Source: Acidimicrobiales bacterium (GTDB lineage: Bacteria; Actinomycetota; Acidimicrobiia; Acidimicrobiales; SZUA-35). From it: a DNA stretch of 20,588 nt. Position 1 is the stretch's first letter; every line of letters starts with the position of its first letter. Below, in pieces: positions 14,144 through 20,588 of this stretch. The notes below the pieces were generated by a model, which was not told the DNA's origin, ran no database searches, and worked only from the letters and a program-made list of their open reading frames with translations. The stretch is from positions 1 to 20,588 of the forward strand of contig JABDJU010000131.1 in the NCBI GenBank assembly GCA_013003325.1. Reading direction: 5' to 3'. The position numbers were made by a program, and so were the translations under genes.

Positions 14144-16405
14144 TTAGGCGGGAACGACCTCGACCGGCACGCCGTTGAGAGCGATGTTGCCGGTGATCGG
14201 ATCGCGCAGGTATTCGTCGGTGAGTAGGTTGGTGTTGACGCCGCGATACTCCGACGCAACCCGTAGTTGCACGCCGGCGTCGTTCTGACCGAAACCATGG
14301 GGGATGCTCACCACTCCGGGCCGGATGGCGTCGGTACGTTCGCAGTCGACCACCACCTCGCCAACCCGACTCGTGACCCTGGCGGGAGCGCCGTCGACCA
14401 AGCCAATGCGATCAGCGTCGTCGGGATGGATCTGGAGCGTGCATCGGTTTCGGCCCTTGGTGAGCACCTTGACGTTGTGCATCCACGAGTTGTTCGACCG
14501 TACGTGCCGCCGGCCGATCAACATCATCGGCGCAACGTCGTCGGCAACGGTGTCGGTCAACCGCTCGAGCTCGGACAGCAGAGCCTCGTTGAACAGCTCG
14601 ATCGTGCCCGAGGGGGTGCGCAGCAGGTCAGGGATCCGATGTTCATGGAGCGGCCCGAGGTCGAGGCCGTGCGGGTGCTCCTGCAGAACGTCCATCGAGA
14701 CGCCGTCGGGATCGCTTCCGAAGCCATCGCCGAAGGGGCCGGTGCGAACGGCGATATCGAGTAGTCGTTCCGGACCGGCGCGACCTGTCATTTCCAACAG
14801 CTCGTCAACATCTCGGCCGGACACCGTGCTGTAGTCGTCGCGGGTCGCAGCGCCGGCGATGGCTGAGGCGGTCAGATGATCGATACCGGCAGCAGCCCGC
14901 TCAGCCTCAGGTCCGCTGGCCGCTTCGCCGGCGAATATCGCAGTGAGGCGGAGCAGGATCTGGCCCTCGTCCATTTGGCCGTCGTCGAGGGGGAGCACCG
15001 GTGGGCTGTAGTTGGCGATGTTGCGCACGCCAAACTGAAGCAGGGCCAGATCGTAGTGAGACTTCTGGAGCGGGCTCGGCGGCGGGAGGATCACGTCGGC
15101 GTGCCGAGTTGTCTCGTTGATGTAGGGGTCGACCGACACCATGAAGTCGAGCTGGGCGAGGGCCGAATTCATCCGGCCAGAGTTGGGGTTCGAGCTGGCC
15201 GGGTTGCCACCGACGGTCACCATGGCCCTTATCTGGCCGTCTCCTGCGGTTTCGATCTCCTCGGGCATCACCGTCACCGGGAACTCGCCGAAGGTCGACT
15301 GTGTGCCACTCACCCTGCTGGTGCGGGCACCGAGCCGGAAGCCTCTCCCCCGCCCCGGCTCGCCTTTGGTCGATGGTTGACCCGAGGCGTGGGTGGTGAA
15401 CATGGCTCCGCCGACCGAGTCGAGGTTGCCGGTGACAAGGTTGACCACGTCGACCAACCAGCTGCTGAGCGTCCCAAACTCTTGGCACGTGGTACCGATC
15501 CGCCCGTACACGGCGGCCGTGGGTGCCCCGGTGAGTTCGCTGGCCAGGACGCGCACGACCTCGGGAGCAACCCCGGTGCGGCCCTCCACCGACTCGGGAG
15601 TGAACGGGGCGAACAGGTGGGGCAGGCGATCGAGACCGGTGGTGTGTTTCGTCAACCGGCCCGGTTCGGCCGAGCCGTCGTTCAGCATGACGTTGACCAG
15701 CGCCGCCAGCAGGTAGGCATCGCCGTTGGGCTTGATGGCGATGTGCTGATCAGCCCGTTCGGCGGTTTCGCTGCGGCGGGGGTCAACGACCACAATCTTG
15801 CCACCCCGATCCTGAATCTTCGCCAGCCGCCCCGGAAAGTCGGGGGCGGTGCAGAGCGACCCGTTGCTGGCCAGCGGGTTGGCGCCGAGCATCAGCAGAT
15901 AGTCGGTTCGATCGAGATCGGGGACCGGCACCGCCACCGACCCGAACATCATCGCAGACGACACTTCCTTGGGGCGTTGATCGACCGTCGACGCGCTGAA
16001 CACGTTCTGTGTGCCGATGCTCTTGATCAGCCCCCGGTTGTAGAACATCGGGGCCAGATTGTGAGCGTTCGGGTTGCCGAGGTAGATCCCGACGGCGTCT
16101 CGGTTCCCCGCGGTCAAGATCGGCTCGAGTCCGGCGGCGATGGTCTCGAACGCTTCATCCCAGGACACCGCGACAAATCCTCCGTCGCGCTTCACGTGGG
16201 GTTGTCGGAGCCAGTCGGGATCTTCGTGCAGGTGCTTCAGGGTCGAGCCCTTCGGGCAGATGAATCCGGCGCTGAACACGTCGGCCTGGTCGCCCCGGAT
16301 TCGTTTGACTTCTTCGGTTCCGTCGGGCTTGCCGGTGAGCTCGATTTCGAGTCCGCAGCCGGCTTCACATAGCGGACAGGTTCGGAACGCAACTCGATCG
16401 GCCAT
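14144..16405 (-). CDS. molybdopterin (Mo/W-bisPGD) oxidoreductase, [4Fe-4S] type, predicted Asp ligand
   Basis: This 753-residue member of the DMSO-reductase superfamily has the cluster motif C10-x2-C13-x3-C17 with C50, then 'VAVSWDEAFETIA' (78-90). Aligning N134...D142...P145 with the SeCys140 region of E. coli FdhF puts Asp142 of FSASTVDQRPK at the metal-ligand position. Later blocks are 'YLLMLGANPLASNGSL', 'IVVVDPRRSETAERADQHI' and 'MVTVGGNPASSNPNSG'. The C-terminal pterin-binding domain includes 'RSNNSWMHNVKVLTKGRNRCTLQIHPDDADRIGL'. There is no Tat signal, so it is probably cytoplasmic. The ATG at 16403-16405 fits the normal start (MADRVAFRTC); the open frame continues 348 nt into the amidase gene but that part is not homologous. 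It follows nuoM-nuoN-amidase, so it may pass electrons toward the respiratory chain. An Asp ligand argues against a formate dehydrogenase; the substrate is unknown. Confidence 0.93.
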   Translation of the reverse strand: MADRVAFRTCPLCEAGCGLEIELTGKPDGTEEVKRIRGDQADVFSAGFICPKGSTLKHLHEDPDWLRQPHVKRDGGFVAVSWDEAFETIAAGLEPILTAGNRDAVGIYLGNPNAHNLAPMFYNRGLIKSIGTQNVFSASTVDQRPKEVSSAMMFGSVAVPVPDLDRTDYLLMLGANPLASNGSLCTAPDFPGRLAKIQDRGGKIVVVDPRRSETAERADQHIAIKPNGDAYLLAALVNVMLNDGSAEPGRLTKHTTGLDRLPHLFAPFTPESVEGRTGVAPEVVRVLASELTGAPTAAVYGRIGTTCQEFGTLSSWLVDVVNLVTGNLDSVGGAMFTTHASGQPSTKGEPGRGRGFRLGARTSRVSGTQSTFGEFPVTVMPEEIETAGDGQIRAMVTVGGNPASSNPNSGRMNSALAQLDFMVSVDPYINETTRHADVILPPPSPLQKSHYDLALLQFGVRNIANYSPPVLPLDDGQMDEGQILLRLTAIFAGEAASGPEAERAAAGIDHLTASAIAGAATRDDYSTVSGRDVDELLEMTGRAGPERLLDIAVRTGPFGDGFGSDPDGVSMDVLQEHPHGLDLGPLHEHRIPDLLRTPSGTIELFNEALLSELERLTDTVADDVAPMMLIGRRHVRSNNSWMHNVKVLTKGRNRCTLQIHPDDADRIGLVDGAPARVTSRVGEVVVDCERTDAIRPGVVSIPHGFGQNDAGVQLRVASEYRGVNTNLLTDEYLRDPITGNIALNGVPVEVVPA

Positions 16406-16411
16406 GGGACG

Positions 16412-16417
16412 AGAGTA
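16412..16417 (-). promoter_or_regulatory. possible -10 box before the second molybdopterin oxidoreductase
   Basis: TACTCT on the minus strand lies 6 nt before the ATG at 16405, in the 44-nt gap after the amidase gene. It would give a leaderless transcript separate from any read-through from nuoN and the amidase. No -35 match is evident. Confidence 0.35.
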
Positions 16418-16449
16418 GAGCGAACCGCCTCGTCCGGCAGAATGTCGGG

Positions 16450-17829
16450 CTAGCTGCGCCGCGCCTGCTCCAGGGACTTGGCGAAAGCAAGCAGCCGGAG
16501 GTCGTCGCGGGGTGCTCCGATCAGCTGCGCACCGACCGGTAATCCGGCGGCGGTGAAGCCGGCGGGAAGCGACAGCGCCGGAAGACCCATCTGGGTGACC
16601 CGCGACGCCGAACGCATCCATGTGATGTACCGCTCCATCGGCATTCCCTCGATCTCGGTCGGGTACTCGACGTCCACCGGGAACGGGCTGACCTGGGTGA
16701 CCGGGGCGATCATGAGGTCCACGTCGCCAAAGAAGCTGATCGCCCGAGCCCAAAGGGTTTTGGTCTGCCGCAAGGCTCGGTGGATGTCTGCGCCGGACAG
16801 ATCGCGGCCGCGGCGCACCTCGTCTTGCAGCGCCTCTTTGAATTCAGAGGTGCCCTGCGGTCGCCTGCCGATCAAACCGTCGTTGGCGATGCTCCAGGAT
16901 CGCAGCGTCTCGAAGGCCTCGTCGGCGCCGGAGAAGTCGGGCTCGGCCTCGACCACCTCCCAGCCCAGCGCTTCACAGGTTGCCAGCAGACCGTGCACCA
17001 CGGTGACGATCTCCGGCTCGATCGGCAGTCCGCCGAGGCTCGTGCTCCACGCCACTCGTACGCGCCCGCTGGAGGGCGTGATGTGGGCCGGTACCTCCAG
17101 GCCGCGGTTGATCGGGTCTCGGCGATCGGGTTGGGCCAGAACCGACAGCAGCAGGGCCATGTCGTCGACGGTTCGGCCCATGGCGCCGGTGATCCCGAAC
17201 TTCACGTACGGGTTTTGGGTTCCTGTCTCGGGGAGCACACCGATCGATGAGCGGAAGCCGACGATGTTGTTCCACGCCGCCGGGTTCCGCAACGAACCAC
17301 CGAGGTCGCTGCCATCGGCGATCGCCACCATCCCCGACGCGAGGGCAACGGCGGCTCCGCCGGAGGACCCACCTGCGCTGCGATCGGGGTTGAAGGCGTT
17401 GCGGGTAACGCCATAGACCTGGTTGAAGGTGTGGGAGCCAGCCCCGAACTCGGGGGTATTGGTCTTCCCGAGGGCCACCGCACCGGCGCCCGCCATGCGC
17501 TCCACCAGCAGACTGTCGAAGTCGGGTCGGAAGTCGGCATACACCGGCGACCCGTAAGTCGTTGGGAAGTCTTTGGTTTCGGTCAGGTCTTTGTGAGCGG
17601 TGACCAGACCGGCCAGCGCACCGGGGTCATCTCCATTCATCAGGGCGCGGTCCACCGCCTCGGCCCGTCGTGTGGCGATCTCGGTGTCGAGCGCCACGAT
17701 CGCGTTCAGCTCGGGGTTCCGCTCGTCGATGCGGTTCAGATGTGCGTCGAGAAGTTCGCGAGCCGAGACCTCGCGACCCTTGATCCGCCGCACTTGCTCA
17801 TGGGCCGAGAGGTCGGTGAGCTCGGCCAC
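16450..17829 (-). CDS. amidase signature family hydrolase
   Basis: Amidase-signature enzymes hydrolyse carboxamide bonds with a Ser-cisSer-Lys triad. In this 459-residue protein the triad is Lys80 (TAHKDL), Ser155 (in AGGSSGGAAV) and Ser179 (in DGSDLGGSLRNPA). Spacings of 75 and 24 residues equal those of fatty-acid amide hydrolase. The C-terminal 'GLPALSLPAGFTAAGLPVGAQLIG' is also typical. Without gatB or gatC nearby, a role in Gln-tRNA formation is unlikely; the substrate is unknown. The start is GTG at 17827-17829, with AGGA 3-6 nt upstream formed by the nuoN stop TAGGA. Only 4 nt separate nuoN's stop from this start, so translation is probably coupled to the complex I operon. The second oxidoreductase begins 44 nt downstream. 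Confidence 0.94.
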   Translation of the reverse strand: MAELTDLSAHEQVRRIKGREVSARELLDAHLNRIDERNPELNAIVALDTEIATRRAEAVDRALMNGDDPGALAGLVTAHKDLTETKDFPTTYGSPVYADFRPDFDSLLVERMAGAGAVALGKTNTPEFGAGSHTFNQVYGVTRNAFNPDRSAGGSSGGAAVALASGMVAIADGSDLGGSLRNPAAWNNIVGFRSSIGVLPETGTQNPYVKFGITGAMGRTVDDMALLLSVLAQPDRRDPINRGLEVPAHITPSSGRVRVAWSTSLGGLPIEPEIVTVVHGLLATCEALGWEVVEAEPDFSGADEAFETLRSWSIANDGLIGRRPQGTSEFKEALQDEVRRGRDLSGADIHRALRQTKTLWARAISFFGDVDLMIAPVTQVSPFPVDVEYPTEIEGMPMERYITWMRSASRVTQMGLPALSLPAGFTAAGLPVGAQLIGAPRDDLRLLAFAKSLEQARRS

Positions 17830-17833
17830 GGTC

Positions 17834-19399
17834 CTACCGCACGAACGTGGATGCGGCCGACCGGAGCAAATCGCCTCCGAGGTCGGGTAACACGCCCCAC
17901 AGCAGGGTGATCACAACGGCGGCGGCGATGGCCGCGGTGGCTGCCGGCACCAACGCGATCGACCCGTCGGCGGTGGCCAGGGCTGCCTCGTCGCCACTGG
18001 CCGCAACATCGGTGGTCGGAGCAAGGAACATACTGACGATGACCTTGAGGTATAGGTAGGCGCCGACGACCGCAGCGACCATGGCCGCACCGGCCAGCAC
18101 GTAGTGTTCGCCCCGAACCGCTGCCTCGATCACACCGAACTTGGCCCAGAAGCCGCTGGTGAAGGGGATGCCAGCCTGAGCGAAGAGCAGCACCACCAGC
18201 AATCCAGCGAGCGCCGGTTTGCGTGTCGACAGTCCGCTGTAGTCGGAGAGGTCGTGTGCGCCATCACCTCGACGGCCGACCAGGGTGGCCACGCCGAAGC
18301 TACCGCCGACCATCACCGTGTAGGCCGCCAGATAGAACAGGACAGACCGGGAGCCGAGCACAGCCACGCCGTCGTCTGCAGAGCCAGCGGCGTAGAGGCC
18401 GATGAGGATGAATCCGGCGTGGCTGATCGATGAGTAGGCCAGCATCCGTTTCACGTTGTCTTGACGGATGGCGAGGAACGAACCGATCACGATCGACAGC
18501 AGAGCCATGGCGCCGACGACGGGCCGCCAGTCGGCTCCGACCGGCATGAAGGCAGACAGGAACACACGGGCGAATCCGGCGAAACCGGCCACCTTGACCG
18601 CCGACGCCATGAACCCGACGATCGGGGTCGGGGCACCCTGGTACACGTCGGGTGTCCACAGGTGAAACGGAGCTGCCGAGACCTTGAACCCGAAGCCGAC
18701 CAGCAGCATCGCCATGCCGGCCAGCAGCAGCGACGAGTCTTCAACCGGCACCAACCCGCGGTCATTGGTTAGGGTGAGTGCAGCGCCGATCTCCGAAAGC
18801 CGGGTTGAACCGGTGGCACCGTAGATCATCGCGATGCCGTAGAGGAAGAATGCCGACGACAGTGCTCCGAGGACGAAGTACTTGAACCCGGCTTCCTGGC
18901 TCTCAGCTCGACGCAGGTGCAAGGCAGCTAGCACGTAGACGGCGATCGAGAGGATCTCGAGCCCGAGGAAGGTGACGATCAGGTCTTCGGCGGCCGCCAT
19001 CATCAACCCGCCGGATGCCGACAGGAGCACCAGCACATACCACTCGGGACCATCCAAACCTTCCCGTCGTAGATAGTCGTCGAGCAGGAGAGCCGACAAA
19101 AACACCGAAACCGAGATGATGCCGGTGATGAACAGCGTGAAGTAGTCGATGCTCAGCGCGCCGTCGAGCACGAGGATCCGCCCGCCGGCCTCATCGACAC
19201 GGTTCCAGATCCAATAGAGGGAGACCGCCGACGCGATGGCTATGGCAGCGGTGTACACAGCTGGGAATCGGTGCTCGCGGGTGCCGGGCACCAACGAGGT
19301 GACGGTGACCAGCAGCACGGGTCCGATCGCCATGAACAACAGGGGCCACAGCAGCGACCACGCCACCTCGGGAGTTTGCACAGCCTGCGCCAACATCAC
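17834..19399 (-). CDS. nuoN: NADH-quinone oxidoreductase subunit N (NuoN)
   Basis: NuoN is one of the three antiporter-like proton-channel subunits of the membrane arm of complex I. The 521-residue protein has about 14 membrane segments. Key residues are visible: Glu148 in LGLEILSIAVYVL, Lys239 in GFGFKVSAAPFHLWTPDVYQGAP, Lys269 in SAVKVAGFAG (30 residues on, the spacing of the two central channel lysines), and 'DNVKRMLAYSSISHAGF'. The start is GTG (19397-19399) or the following ATG (19394-19396); both overlap the TGA of nuoM, so the genes are coupled. AGAAGG lies about 8 nt upstream. NuoN usually ends the nuo operon; here an amidase follows directly. Confidence 0.96.
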   Translation of the reverse strand: MMLAQAVQTPEVAWSLLWPLLFMAIGPVLLVTVTSLVPGTREHRFPAVYTAAIAIASAVSLYWIWNRVDEAGGRILVLDGALSIDYFTLFITGIISVSVFLSALLLDDYLRREGLDGPEWYVLVLLSASGGLMMAAAEDLIVTFLGLEILSIAVYVLAALHLRRAESQEAGFKYFVLGALSSAFFLYGIAMIYGATGSTRLSEIGAALTLTNDRGLVPVEDSSLLLAGMAMLLVGFGFKVSAAPFHLWTPDVYQGAPTPIVGFMASAVKVAGFAGFARVFLSAFMPVGADWRPVVGAMALLSIVIGSFLAIRQDNVKRMLAYSSISHAGFILIGLYAAGSADDGVAVLGSRSVLFYLAAYTVMVGGSFGVATLVGRRGDGAHDLSDYSGLSTRKPALAGLLVVLLFAQAGIPFTSGFWAKFGVIEAAVRGEHYVLAGAAMVAAVVGAYLYLKVIVSMFLAPTTDVAASGDEAALATADGSIALVPAATAAIAAAVVITLLWGVLPDLGGDLLRSAASTFVR

Positions 19400-20588
19400 T
19401 CTTCGACCTTCTCGCCCTCGGCCTCTTCCTCGGCCTCATGCAGTGCTTCGACCAGGAGATCCCGTTGATCGTGCTCCGAAGGTGCCTCGGGCTCGTCTTC
19501 TTCGAACCCGTCGACATTGGCCTCGACATGAACGATCAGCTCGTCGACGGCAGGCTCGATGCGCTCTAGCACGGGTTTGGGATAGACCCCCATGAACACG
19601 ATGAGACCGAGCAGGGGCGCGATCGAAAGGAACTCGGCGACGGTGAGGTCGCGCATCGTCGCGTTCTCACCCTCGGCCGGCCCATGGAACACCCGTTGGT
19701 AGGCCCAGAGCAGGTAAAGGGCGGCGAGGATCACGCCGGCGGTGGCGACGATGGCCCACCACCGGGCCCGGTCGTTGAACGCGCCGATCAGCACCAGGAA
19801 CTCGCCCACGAAACCGTTGAGCCCCGGGAGTCCGATGCTCGAAAGCATCACGACCGTGAAGACGCCGGCGAACAGCGGGGCCGCCTTCTGCAAGCCGGAC
19901 AAGGCGGCAATCTCGCGGGTGTGGCGCCGCTCGTAGAGCCAGCCGACCAGGATGAACAGGGCACCGGTACTGATGCCGTGGTTGACCATCTGCATCACTG
20001 CGCCCTGGATGCCTTGGGAGTTGAGGGCGAACAGACCGAGGATGATGAATCCGAGGTGGGCGATCGACGAGTAGGCGATAAGGCGCTTGAGGTCGCGCTG
20101 CATCGTGGCCACGATCGCGCCGTAGATGATGCCGATCACGCCGAGGGTGAGAAAGATCGGTGCCAGATCGTAGGAGGCTTCGGGGAACAGATAGAGGCCG
20201 AAGCGCACGAAACCGTAGGTGCCGAGCTTCAACATGACACCGGCCAGGATCACAGAACCGATGGTGGGCGCTTCGGTGTGGGCGTCGGGCAGCCACGTGT
20301 GCAGCGGGAACAGCGGAACCTTGACCGCAAAGGCGAGAGCGAAGGTGGCCAGCACCGCTCGGGCCTCGTTGCTGGTGAGGGCCTGAGCCTCGGCCAGATC
20401 CCGGATGTCGAAGCTCACAGTGCCGGTCGACTGGGCGGTCAGGAACACGACGGCGAGGATTCCGACCAACATGAGCGCCGAACCGGCCATCGTGTAGAGG
20501 AAGAACTTGAGGGCGGCGTACACCCGGTTGCCGTGACCCCACTTGCCGATGAGGAAGTACATCGGCACCAGCACGATCTCGAAGAACA
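19396..20588 (-). CDS. nuoM: NADH-quinone oxidoreductase subunit M (NuoM), C-terminal part
   Basis: NuoM is a proton-channel subunit of the membrane arm of complex I. The gene enters from the right edge; about 396 residues are visible and the N-terminal quarter is missing. The first visible residues read FFEIVLVPMYFLIGKWG, with the essential membrane Glu (codon 20578-20580). Then come 'FAVKVPLFPLHTWLPDAHTEAPT' with the channel Lys (codon 20320-20322) and 'RDLKRLIAYSSIAHLGF'. The protein ends with a hydrophilic, strongly acidic tail of about 45 residues after 'ERIEPAVDELIVHVEANVDG', longer than the family's usual end. The stop overlaps the nuoN start. Confidence 0.96.
   Translation of the reverse strand, partial: FFEIVLVPMYFLIGKWGHGNRVYAALKFFLYTMAGSALMLVGILAVVFLTAQSTGTVSFDIRDLAEAQALTSNEARAVLATFALAFAVKVPLFPLHTWLPDAHTEAPTIGSVILAGVMLKLGTYGFVRFGLYLFPEASYDLAPIFLTLGVIGIIYGAIVATMQRDLKRLIAYSSIAHLGFIILGLFALNSQGIQGAVMQMVNHGISTGALFILVGWLYERRHTREIAALSGLQKAAPLFAGVFTVVMLSSIGLPGLNGFVGEFLVLIGAFNDRARWWAIVATAGVILAALYLLWAYQRVFHGPAEGENATMRDLTVAEFLSIAPLLGLIVFMGVYPKPVLERIEPAVDELIVHVEANVDGFEEDEPEAPSEHDQRDLLVEALHEAEEEAEGEKVEE

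Noticed and set aside
14876..16372. 498-residue plus-strand open frame
   Set aside because: It lies opposite the second oxidoreductase, has no recognisable motif and a composition rich in Arg, Gly and Val; it is a GC-rich antisense shadow.
14144..16405. Naming the second oxidoreductase formate dehydrogenase (fdhF)
   Set aside because: Asp142 appears at the ligand position instead of Cys or SeCys, so the name would not be supported.
16406..16753. 116-residue N-terminal extension of the second molybdopterin oxidoreductase
   Set aside because: The cluster motif lies only 10 residues from the ATG at 16405, as normal for the family, and the extension overlaps the amidase gene in another frame.
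16450..17829. GatA subunit of Asp/Glu-tRNA amidotransferase
   Set aside because: No gatB or gatC is nearby, and the gene is tied to nuoN; family-level 'amidase' is the limit of the evidence.

Overview
The window is about 20.6 kb of gene-dense, GC-rich bacterial DNA. The gene families point to a free-living aerobic actinobacterium, most likely an Acidimicrobiia-type lineage. The pointers are a 14-subunit-type complex I, glycogen and polyphosphate enzymes, a CAP/DUF4214 secreted protein, acidic lipoproteins, and many start codons preceded closely by a TANNNT -10-like box rather than a Shine-Dalgarno (SD) site. The taxonomic call is inference. No rRNA, tRNA, CRISPR array, insertion sequence or phage gene was seen. 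No gene-free stretch exceeds 300 bases; the longest are 3986-4242 and 1093-1279.

Left edge (minus strand): nuoA, nuoB and the start of nuoC, overlapping head to tail and running off the window. Right edge (also minus strand): the C-terminal part of nuoM, then nuoN, an amidase and a molybdopterin (Mo/W-bisPGD) oxidoreductase. The amidase starts 4 nt after nuoN ends. Thus nuo genes lie at both ends of the window in the order M-N ... A-B-C, with about 17 kb of other genes between them. Either one complex I locus has been split, or there are two nuo clusters.

The middle holds several short units. Plus strand: a lipoprotein with an NTF2-like region and a HELAH zinc-protease motif; a first molybdopterin oxidoreductase; an acidic lipoprotein; a degenerate response-regulator-like protein; a DUF2256-DUF3253 protein; a short-chain dehydrogenase; and a tRNA-dihydrouridine synthase. 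Minus strand: an acyltransferase-3 membrane protein, a secreted CAP-DUF4214 protein, and a storage pair of glycogen branching enzyme (glgB) followed by polyphosphate kinase 2 (ppk2).

The common themes are respiratory electron input (complex I and two unrelated-looking Mo/W oxidoreductases), carbon and phosphate storage (glgB-ppk2), and the cell surface (two lipoproteins, the CAP protein, the acyltransferase). The observations most worth following are the nuoN-amidase-oxidoreductase coupling with a predicted Asp metal ligand, the split nuo arrangement, the recurrent leaderless-start signature, and two structured leaders (an SD-masking hairpin before the acyltransferase and tandem hairpins before the first oxidoreductase).
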